Shown: positions 44,889 to 51,028 of the stretch, in pieces | Layout of the letters: every line of letters begins with the position of its first letter | Numbering within the stretch: position 1 is the stretch's first letter | Assembly: GCF_034932185.1 (NCBI RefSeq) | Contig: NZ_JAYGHW010000006.1 | Location: 47,073-111,072 of the forward strand | Direction: 5' to 3' | Length of the DNA stretch: 64,000 nt | Origin: Spirulina sp034932185 | GTDB lineage: Bacteria > Cyanobacteriota > Cyanobacteriia > Cyanobacteriales > Spirulinaceae | Notes under the pieces: generated by a model | The model's database searches: none | What the model saw: only the letters and a program-made list of their open reading frames with translations | What the model was told of the DNA's origin: nothing | Made by a program: the position numbers and the translations under genes

Positions 44889-46331
44889 ATGACCAGTGCT
44901 TACGTTCTGATTGCCGCTGTTCTGCTCCTAGGAGGCATTCTTGCGGTTCTTGGCGATCGCATTGGCACAAAGGTCGGCAAAGCCCGCCTACGGCTGTTTA
45001 ACCTCCGTCCCCGCAATACCGCGACGCTAATTACCGTCCTCACGGGCCTTTCCATTTCCGGATCGAGTTTGATCATCCTGTTCAGCTTAAGCAAATCCCT
45101 ACGAGAAGGGGTGTTTAACCTGGACACCATTTTGGCCAACCTCCGCATTGCCCAGGCGCAACTGGACGAAGTGAGTGCCGAGCGCAGCCGCATTGATGGC
45201 GAACTGGAGCAGGCAATGCTGGAGCAAGAACGCACTGAGCGCAGTTTTCGCCTTGTTCAGGAACGCTATCGAGAAATGACCGCCCAAGCCCGGCGGCTGC
45301 AAACGGAACTGGAAATTCTCCGTAGCCAGCGGGAGCGGCTTTTGGTGCAAATTCCCCGTCTGCAACAGCAGGTCAGGGAGCGGGATGATCTGATTGCGGG
45401 GCAGGATCAAATTTTGCGCGATCGCAACAGTCGCATCATCAGCCAAGACCAAATCCTCCGGCAACGAGCCGTCCAACTCAACACCCTCCAAACCCAACGC
45501 AGTCGCCTCCAATCGGAAATCAGCCAGCGGGATAGCCGCATTCAATCCTTAGATACTGACATTGCCCAACGGGACGAAACGCTCCAAGCGCGGGAAATCA
45601 ACCTCCAAGAACTCACCGCCCAACTAAACTTTGTCCGCCAAGAGGTGGCAATTCTCGAGCAATATTACCAAGACTATCAGGCCCTCCGTCAGGGCAATTT
45701 AGCCCTAGTGCGGGGGGAAGTCCTCAGTTTTGGCGTGTTGCGCGTTGTCGATACCACGGGGGCATTAAATGCCGTGGATCAACTCCTCAGCCAAGCCAAT
45801 CGCCGGGCGATTGAGGCGACGCGGCCTTTTGGGAATCAACAGGGGGGCGATCGCGTCGTCCAAATCACCCAAGCCCAAGTCAATCAACTGGTGGAGCAGA
45901 TTGGCGATGGTCAGGATTATGTGGTGCGCATTTTATCCGCCGGGAACTATGTAGAGCAAGAGCAAGCGGTGCTAGTGTTTGCCGATGCCGTTCTCAACCA
46001 AAAGCTCTTTAATGCTGGGGATGTGATCGCCACGGTGTCAGCGGATTCTAACCAAATGACCGAACAGGAAGTCCGCGCCCGCCTCGATACCCTCCTCGCC
46101 GCAGCGCAGTTCCGGGCCAGAAGAGCAGGAGTCTTAGGGGAAATTCAGGTGGGGGATGGCACGGTGCAAACCTTCACCCGTTTTCTCGATCAACTCCAAA
46201 CCACACCGGAACGGTTCGGCCAAATCCAAGCCGTTGTTGAGGAAAACACCTTCACCGCCGGCCCCCTGATTATCAATTTACGGGTCTACCACAACGGCCA
46301 AGTCATCTTCCAAAGCTCCACCCGCCCCTAA
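44889..46331 (+). CDS. DUF3084 family membrane/coiled-coil protein
   Basis: A 480-residue protein. Two membrane helices lie at the N-terminus (about 5-25, AYVLIAAVLLLGGILAVLG; and 45-70, ATLITVLTGLSISGSSLIIL), then a long coiled coil (about 80-265) full of Arg, Glu and Gln heptads. The C-terminal globular part (about 270-480) has GNLALVRGEVLSFGVLRVVD and PLIINLRVYHNGQVIFQS. Family DUF3084 is cyanobacterial and of unknown role. The coiled coil could span from membrane to peptidoglycan or chromatin; this is a guess. Confidence 0.88.
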   Translation: MTSAYVLIAAVLLLGGILAVLGDRIGTKVGKARLRLFNLRPRNTATLITVLTGLSISGSSLIILFSLSKSLREGVFNLDTILANLRIAQAQLDEVSAERSRIDGELEQAMLEQERTERSFRLVQERYREMTAQARRLQTELEILRSQRERLLVQIPRLQQQVRERDDLIAGQDQILRDRNSRIISQDQILRQRAVQLNTLQTQRSRLQSEISQRDSRIQSLDTDIAQRDETLQAREINLQELTAQLNFVRQEVAILEQYYQDYQALRQGNLALVRGEVLSFGVLRVVDTTGALNAVDQLLSQANRRAIEATRPFGNQQGGDRVVQITQAQVNQLVEQIGDGQDYVVRILSAGNYVEQEQAVLVFADAVLNQKLFNAGDVIATVSADSNQMTEQEVRARLDTLLAAAQFRARRAGVLGEIQVGDGTVQTFTRFLDQLQTTPERFGQIQAVVEENTFTAGPLIINLRVYHNGQVIFQSSTRP

Positions 46332-46356
46332 TCCCTCTGGCACAATCCATCAACCC

Positions 46357-46405
46357 GTAGGGGCGTTGGTGTAAGTCTGCCGGAGGCACAAAAATCTTTC
46401 GCCCT
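46357..46405. repeat. Long variant of the GTAGGGGCG repeat
   Basis: GTAGGGGCGTTGGTGTAAGT, CTGCCGGAGGCACAAAAATC and TTTCGCCCT: same plan as the copy at 10597-10646, with point changes. It lies just after the DUF3084 stop. Confidence 0.7.
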
Positions 46406-46410
46406 CTTCA

Positions 46411-46461
46411 GCTTTCCCCCCCCGACGATAACCCCCATAACGCACCCGAATGCGATCGCTG
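46411..46461 (-). pseudogene. Fragment copied from the 3' end of the XRE-HTH gene
   Basis: Read on the minus strand, these bases give DRIRVRYGGYRRGGKAE, almost the same as DRIRVRYAGYRRGEKLL in the HTH gene at 47201-47773. The DNA match (about 45 bases, with CGACGATAAC and CATAACGCACCCGAATGCGA) is close. It has no start and no rest of the gene, so it is a duplicated scrap. The PIN antitoxin pair lies between the two copies. Confidence 0.75.
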
Positions 46462-46523
46462 CCCGTTGGGGAATCGGGGAATCCTTGAGGGAAAGGGGTA
46501 ACATCAAACCGCAGTCTACAGAT

Positions 46524-46940
46524 TCACTCAGCACCATTGATAGTATCAATATCTTCAGGCAAGACCACAGGAATTTCCGCATTTATAAATCCAGAAGCAT
46601 CACGGGTTACAATCGCACTCAGACCATATGCTATTGCACAAGTGTACTGTACTGCATCTTCAAAATCCTCAAAATTTAATGCAAGAGCTTGTTCTAGCAC
46701 ATCTAAATCGACTGTACAAATGTTTAGATCACTTAACACCTGAGTAATTGCATCTTGCGCCACTGCCCTCCCTGCTGCCCTACGAACAATGTAGTAAATG
46801 TTAGTCATTGTCGTTGCTGCGATAAAACCCTCGATATCTCCAACATCAATGCGTTCAAATAATTTTGTGGCATTTGCTACAAACGGCTCTCGTTCTTGCA
46901 AAAAATCAAGAACGACATTAGTATCAATTAAAACTCGCAT
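46524..46940 (-). CDS. PIN-domain ribonuclease toxin (VapC-like)
   Basis: A 138-residue PIN_3-type nuclease. MRVLIDTNVVLDFLQEREPF gives the first acidic residue; Glu is near FERIDVGDIEGFIAATTMTN, and Asp in FEDFEDAVQYTCAIAYG and VTRDASGF complete the metal site. It starts on the last base of the antitoxin stop (TAATG), so the two are coupled. It would cut RNA when freed from its antitoxin. Length and residues look intact. Confidence 0.88.
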   Translation of the reverse strand: MRVLIDTNVVLDFLQEREPFVANATKLFERIDVGDIEGFIAATTMTNIYYIVRRAAGRAVAQDAITQVLSDLNICTVDLDVLEQALALNFEDFEDAVQYTCAIAYGLSAIVTRDASGFINAEIPVVLPEDIDTINGAE

Positions 46941-47167
46941 TACTGATATTTCTCAGTCAGATAGGTTACATAATCTGCATCTGCTTGGGCGTTACTCTCC
47001 CCTGGAACTGCTGAAATTTTAGCAATGCCTCGCAAACGTGACAGGTTCCTTCGCTTAGGCTTGAGGTCTGCTTCCCGTTTCAGGGATTCTAGAAGAACTT
47101 GTACTAACTGCCAGCGATCGCCCGTAGGTAACTGCAATACCTGATTTTGTAATTCTTGCAACGTCAT
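46940..47167 (-). CDS. Antitoxin of the PIN pair
   Basis: A 75-residue protein: MTLQELQNQVLQLPTGDRWQ, LVQVLLESLKREADLKPKRR, then a flexible tail ending TYLTEKYQ. The start is the helix pair typical of antitoxins that precede PIN_3 toxins in cyanobacteria. The stop overlaps the toxin start by one base. The DNA-binding fold is not fully clear from sequence. Confidence 0.8.
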   Translation of the reverse strand: MTLQELQNQVLQLPTGDRWQLVQVLLESLKREADLKPKRRNLSRLRGIAKISAVPGESNAQADADYVTYLTEKYQ

Positions 47168-47200
47168 CCGCCTTTCCTAACAACTTTTCTCCCCTACATC

Positions 47201-47773
47201 CTAAACCGGCGACACCTTGGCCCGCCAGAGCAACTTTTCCCCCCGACGATAACCCGCATAACGCACCCGAATGCGATCGCCCCTTGCCGCCGTTCCCGTC
47301 ATTAATTCGTGAAATTGGGGATCGTAGGGGAGTTCTGCACCGATGGGGGCAATGGGGGCAATGTCCCAGGTGGCGATCAAAGCTTCCAAGGGTTTGACGA
47401 GGGGGATGACCTTTGTGGCGGGCAGGTCGGGATTGTTAGCTATAGCAGCAACGACGGTGGGCCATTGCCGCAACCAGGGTTCAATGAGTTCTAAATATTG
47501 TTGAACCGGATCCATAGGAGGCGCAGATTGTAACCCTTCCGGGTGACAATCCTGCCACAGTTGATCAAGGGAAATCCCCAAGGCTTGGGCAATTTTTTGC
47601 AGACTTTCCCCTTTAATTTGGCCAATGTTGCCCCGTCGTAATTGACGAATGGGGCTAGGGGAAAGGCCCGCCCGTTGGGCCAGTTGGCGAAAACTGGTGA
47701 TACCTTGGGCGGCCATGTGGGTGCGGAGGTGGAAGGAGATGCGCTCCGCGATCGCGTGATTCTCGCCGGTCAT
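47201..47773 (-). CDS. XRE helix-turn-helix protein with GrpE-like tail
   Basis: A 190-residue protein. The XRE helix-turn-helix lies at about residues 20-75 (SFRQLAQRAGLSPSPIRQLR, SLQKIAQALGISLDQLW). The C-terminal half (about 95-190) ends GAELPYDPQFHELMTGTAAR then GDRIRVRYAGYRRGEKLLWR and AKVSPV. This end resembles small cyanobacterial GrpE-like proteins (PYDPQ-H-L, G-V-RYVGYR-G-KLL-RAKVSP). So it may join a DNA-binding head to a DnaK co-factor-like tail. This reading is by memory of pattern. A fragment of its end is copied at 46411. Confidence 0.7.
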   Translation of the reverse strand: MTGENHAIAERISFHLRTHMAAQGITSFRQLAQRAGLSPSPIRQLRRGNIGQIKGESLQKIAQALGISLDQLWQDCHPEGLQSAPPMDPVQQYLELIEPWLRQWPTVVAAIANNPDLPATKVIPLVKPLEALIATWDIAPIAPIGAELPYDPQFHELMTGTAARGDRIRVRYAGYRRGEKLLWRAKVSPV

Positions 47774-47841
47774 AGAGCCTTGATCAATACCATCAGAAAT
47801 ACAGCTTGTTCACCCGCTTCATAGATTGCCCTCACCTTCAA

Positions 47842-47864
47842 TCCCTCTCCGAGATTGGAAGAGG
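47842..47864. repeat. Short CCCTCT hairpin
   Basis: CCCTCT and AGAGGG enclose CCGAGATTGGA. It lies between the mtnA stop (47895) and the start of the HTH gene. It resembles the hairpin at 10541 and may terminate mtnA. Confidence 0.5.
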
Positions 47865-47894
47865 GACTTTGAACGCCCATCAGATTATTTTTGA

Positions 47895-48932
47895 CTAAGT
47901 TTGCTCTTGGGGCAATTGATCCGGGGGAAATACACCTTTTTCGGTAATAATTCCAGCAATCAACGCCGCTGGCGTGACATCAAAAGCCGGGTTATAAAAC
48001 TCCGCCCCCTCCGGACAAAGGCGGGTCTCTCCCACTTGGTAAATTTCCTGGGGATCGCGCTCTTCGATGGGAATTTCTGCCCCCGTGGCAATCTTGAAAT
48101 CAATCGTCGAAAAGGGAGCCGCCACATAAAAGGGGACTTGATGGGCTTGGGCAATCACTGCGAGGCCGTAGGTGCCGATTTTATTGGCCGCATCGCCATT
48201 GGCGGCAATGCGATCGGCCCCCACCACCACCAGATCAATCATGCCCCGCTGCATACAGTGGGCCGCCATGTTATCCGTAATCACGGTGACGGGAATGCCC
48301 GCTTGCACACATTCCCAAGCCGTTAACTTTGCCCCCTGAAGCCGGGGCCGGGTTTCATCGGCAAAGACGCGCCCTAATCGCCCCGCTGTCCAAGCGGAAC
48401 GAATCACGCCTACCGCTGTGCCATAACCGGCGGTGGCGAGGCCCCCCGCGTTGCAGTGGGTGAGGATGGTTAGTTTTTCGGGACTGGGGGGGAGAATTGT
48501 ACAGCCATGATCCCCCATGGCTTGGCAGCGTTGCAGATCATCGGCTTGGATCGCCTGGGCTTCAGTGAGGAGAGCGGCGCGGATGGCATCGGGATCGCCG
48601 GGGGTTTGGTGGGCGGTGGTGAGTTGGCGATCGATGGCCCAAAAGAGGTTAACGGCGGTGGGGCGGGTGGAGCGCAGAGTGTGGGCGATCGCCTCCAATT
48701 CCGCTAAAAATACCGTCCGCTGGGGGGCGGCAATCTCCCGCGCTCCCAAATACATCCCATAGGCCGCCGCTACGCCAATGGCTGGCGCACCCCGGACAAT
48801 CATCGTTTTAATCGCCTCCGCCATCGTTGCACTGGTTGCAATGCTCACGGTGGTGAGGGTGGCGGGTAATTGGGTTTGATCAATGAGGAGGACGCGATCG
48901 CCTTCCCAAATGACGGGATAAATTTCAGCCAT
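47895..48932 (-). CDS. mtnA: Methylthioribose-1-phosphate isomerase
   Basis: A 345-residue enzyme of the eIF2B-like family. It turns 5-methylthioribose 1-phosphate into the ribulose form in methionine salvage. The N-terminal MIVRGAPAIGVAAAYGMYLG binds substrate phosphate. Catalytic Cys is in LTHCNAGGLATAGYG (about 160) and Asp in VVVGADRIAANGDAANKIGT (about 240). Full length. It recycles the methylthio group left when S-adenosylmethionine, made by MetK, is used in polyamine synthesis. No other salvage gene is adjacent. Confidence 0.94.
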   Translation of the reverse strand: MAEIYPVIWEGDRVLLIDQTQLPATLTTVSIATSATMAEAIKTMIVRGAPAIGVAAAYGMYLGAREIAAPQRTVFLAELEAIAHTLRSTRPTAVNLFWAIDRQLTTAHQTPGDPDAIRAALLTEAQAIQADDLQRCQAMGDHGCTILPPSPEKLTILTHCNAGGLATAGYGTAVGVIRSAWTAGRLGRVFADETRPRLQGAKLTAWECVQAGIPVTVITDNMAAHCMQRGMIDLVVVGADRIAANGDAANKIGTYGLAVIAQAHQVPFYVAAPFSTIDFKIATGAEIPIEERDPQEIYQVGETRLCPEGAEFYNPAFDVTPAALIAGIITEKGVFPPDQLPQEQT

Positions 48933-48992
48933 AGGGGGTAAACGTGAGGGGCTAGACTATAGAGTATCAGGCATGGGCGAATGATTGTTTTC

Positions 48993-49096
48993 CTCATGAC
49001 TTGGCTCCGCCAAGTCATGCCCTCCCGGAGGCTCTGCCTCCACCAGGCGGCAGAGCCGCCTAACGCCCATGCCATGGCGGAGCCATGGCACGAGAT
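48993..49096. repeat. Four-hairpin dispersed repeat, long copy
   Basis: Four perfect hairpins follow each other, each with a three-base loop: CATGACTTGGC-TCC (48995-49019), GGAGGC-TCT (49027-49041), AGGCGGC-AGA (49045-49061) and TGCCATGGC-GGA (49070-49090). The outer loops TCC and GGA are complementary, as are the inner loops TCT and AGA. A shorter copy with only the last two hairpins lies at 917-1001. It stands directly before a lipoprotein gene. Confidence 0.85.
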
Positions 49097-49113
49097 CATC
49101 TTTTAAATCCAGT

Positions 49114-49617
49114 ATGGTGCGGAAAATTCCCTGGTTTTATGGCTTGCTGATCCTTCTGGCCGGTTGCCAAAGCTATCCCCAACGGTTAAACCTCTCCTAT
49201 GATCCCGGCGGCCGGGGTGTGAATAGTCCGGCGGCGGAACTTTCTCCCCAATATATGGGCAACTATTTGGTGTTTGTGTCCGATCGCAACGGTTCCCCCG
49301 ATCTCTATCTCTTCGATACCGTGGGCCAGCGTTTCCTCGATTTACCGGGGCTAAATTCCCTCACCACAACGATCGCCGATCCCTCCATTTCTGAAGATGG
49401 CCGCTATATTGCCTATTTGGGGAGTCGTTTGGGTTTAGCCGATGTTTATGTTTACGATCGCGAAACCGCCCTCAGTCGCAACCTCACCGAAGGCCTCCAA
49501 GCCCAAGTCCGCCATCCGGTAATCAGTGCTGATGGGGGGGCGATCGCCTTTGAAGCCAATCAAACGGGGCAATGGGATATTCTCATTTATGACCGCGATG
49601 GCAATGCCTTGGATTAA
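49114..49617 (+). CDS. TolB-like beta-propeller lipoprotein, first half
   Basis: A 167-residue protein with a lipoprotein signal: MVRKIPWFYGLLILLAGC, lipobox LAGC. The mature part has three WD40/PD40-like blades: YLVFVSDRNGSPDLYLFD, YIAYLGSRLGLADVYVYD and AIAFEANQTGQWDILIYD. Three blades cannot close a propeller, and the next gene supplies three more. The frame is open upstream through the hairpin repeat (to 49069), but the ATG at 49114 gives the signal peptide. It overlaps the next gene by 14 bases. Confidence 0.85.
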   Translation: MVRKIPWFYGLLILLAGCQSYPQRLNLSYDPGGRGVNSPAAELSPQYMGNYLVFVSDRNGSPDLYLFDTVGQRFLDLPGLNSLTTTIADPSISEDGRYIAYLGSRLGLADVYVYDRETALSRNLTEGLQAQVRHPVISADGGAIAFEANQTGQWDILIYDRDGNALD

Positions 49618-50086
49618 ACCGCTGCTGATCATTAGCCTATGCTGCTTGGGAGGTTGCGCCCTCTTTGTTCAGCCCCAGATTCCCACCGGAGGCTTAAATA
49701 CGAATAGCCCGGAGGAACACCCCGCCTATAGTGGCGATGGTCGTTATTTAGCCTTTAGTAGCGATCGCCTCGGCCGCCGCGATATTTTCCTTTACGACCT
49801 CCAAACCCGCCAACTGATCCCCCTCCCCAACCTCAACCGCCGCGATTCCAGCCAGGATCAACCCGCCCTCAGTGCCGATGGCCGTTATCTCGCCTACGTT
49901 TCCACGGAACGGGGCCGCTCCGATATCCTCGTTTATGACCGCCAAAGGGAGCGATCGCAACTCCTCACCGCCAACCTGCGCGGCTCAGTGCGCCATCCCA
50001 CCATCAGCGGTGATGGCTCGCAAGTGGCTTTTCAAACCAATCAGTTGGGGCAATGGAACCTGGCGATCGTCGAGGTGAACCCGTGA
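49604..50086 (+). CDS. TolB-like beta-propeller lipoprotein, second half
   Basis: A 160-residue paralogue of the gene before it. Signal MPWIKPLLIISLCCLGGC, lipobox LGGC. Three blades follow: YLAFSSDRLGRRDIFLYD, YLAYVSTERGRSDILVYD and QVAFQTNQLGQWNLAIVE. The ATG at 49604 lies inside the end of the first gene; others at 49598 and upstream would not give a tight signal peptide. Translation is likely coupled. In TolB six such blades form one propeller, so these two proteins may dimerise. A palindromic repeat follows. Confidence 0.85.
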   Translation: MPWIKPLLIISLCCLGGCALFVQPQIPTGGLNTNSPEEHPAYSGDGRYLAFSSDRLGRRDIFLYDLQTRQLIPLPNLNRRDSSQDQPALSADGRYLAYVSTERGRSDILVYDRQRERSQLLTANLRGSVRHPTISGDGSQVAFQTNQLGQWNLAIVEVNP

Positions 50087-50087
50087 A

Positions 50088-50108
50088 GGGCGAAAAAGTT
50101 TTCGCCCC
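50088..50108. repeat. Palindromic REP-like repeat
   Basis: GGGCGAAAAAGTTTTCGCCC, then C. The palindrome begins two bases after the lipoprotein gene stop and would form a terminator-like hairpin. Confidence 0.75.
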
Positions 50109-50184
50109 GACAATGGGGTTAATGGGTGGAATGTCGGTGATAAAATTTAGATAGACTGACTCATGATTACGAAATTTCTTAACC

Positions 50185-50418
50185 ATGGTTGAAATTGAAG
50201 TCCTAACCGCTGAAATTCTAAAACTCTCCCCAGAGTCCCAACAAAAAGTAGCTGATTTTGTCCAGCTTCTCAAAACTAATTCTCAAGACAATCCAGTAAA
50301 ACCTACCCTGTTAAACCTAAAAAGTCAAAACTTTGTTGGAATGTGGAGTGATCGACCTGAAATCCAAGATAGCAGTCAATGGGTGCGAAACCTTCGTCAA
50401 AATCAATGGACGCGGTAA
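50185..50418 (+). CDS. DUF2281-like antitoxin
   Basis: A 77-residue protein: MVEIEVLTAEILKLSPESQQ is the helical start of DUF2281-type antitoxins, then KVADFVQLLK. The end, NFVGMWSDRPEIQDSSQWVR then NLRQNQW, is the stretch that binds PIN toxins. The ATG of the toxin gene begins two bases after its stop. It should block the toxin and repress the pair. Confidence 0.85.
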   Translation: MVEIEVLTAEILKLSPESQQKVADFVQLLKTNSQDNPVKPTLLNLKSQNFVGMWSDRPEIQDSSQWVRNLRQNQWTR

Positions 50419-50419
50419 T

Positions 50420-50806
50420 ATGCAGAAATTACTCATTGATACCGATATCCTCATCGACATCGCCAACAACGACAACACCGCCCAAAAACGTCTTACTGAA
50501 GAATCTCAACAATATCAACTCAACATTTCCAGTATTACAGAAATGGAATTAATCGTTGGTTGTCGTAACAAAGCAGAATTGCAACACCTCAATCAATTTC
50601 TTAAGCAATTTCATCGACTAAACCTAAATGAATCGATTGCCAAAATTGCCATCCAACTCATGCAAACTTACAATCTCAGCCATAACCTCCTCATTCCCGA
50701 TGCCCTGATTGCGGCAACAGCTATTGTAGAAAATATTGCTTTACTCAGCAAAAATCAGAAGGACTACCATTTCATCCCTAATCTCAATTTATTAACTTAT
50801 CCATAA
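50420..50806 (+). CDS. PIN-domain ribonuclease toxin (VapC)
   Basis: A 128-residue VapC-type nuclease. MQKLLIDTDILIDIANNDNT supplies the first Asp; SSITEMELIVGCRNKAEL the conserved Glu; LIPDALIAATAIVENIALL the second Asp; and SKNQKDYHFIPNLNL the end. The frame is open upstream to 50333 but this overlaps the antitoxin; the ATG at 50420 fits. Intact, hence a working toxin-antitoxin pair. It is the third such pair in the window. Confidence 0.9.
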   Translation: MQKLLIDTDILIDIANNDNTAQKRLTEESQQYQLNISSITEMELIVGCRNKAELQHLNQFLKQFHRLNLNESIAKIAIQLMQTYNLSHNLLIPDALIAATAIVENIALLSKNQKDYHFIPNLNLLTYP

Positions 50807-50877
50807 ACGCGATCGCCACCCAATATCGTCCACTATTCACCCATCAAACCTAAAATCAAATTAAGCATTTGTACTAC

Positions 50878-51019
50878 CTTGACAATTTTGCCTAGATTCT
50901 ATACCAAAAAGCCACCCGATGCTCTTCCCGGCTTGGGAACCAGCCCCCAGGCGAGGAGAAGAGTCGGCAAGTCCGGATTTTTTGGTAAATTCTTAAGAGA
51001 GATTTAAAAAATCAACCCT
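50878..51019 (+). promoter_or_regulatory. glgX promoter and structured leader
   Basis: TTGACA (50879-50884) and TATACC (50900-50905), 15 bases apart, form a plausible promoter. The transcript would then fold: GCTCTTC (50921) with GAAGAGT (50958), inside it GGCTTGG with CCAGCC (50930-50945). In rivalry, CCGGCTTG (50928-50935) can pair with CAAG-T-CCGG (50968-50976), followed by T6: this is terminator-like. A switch between the two folds is possible. No known riboswitch class is recognised. Confidence 0.4.
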
Positions 51020-51028
51020 TTGCAACCT

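Noticed and set aside
46328..46582. 84-codon minus-strand frame
   Set aside because: It is formed by the palindromic repeat and the gene scrap and overlaps the PIN gene end; not the frame of the copied HTH codons.
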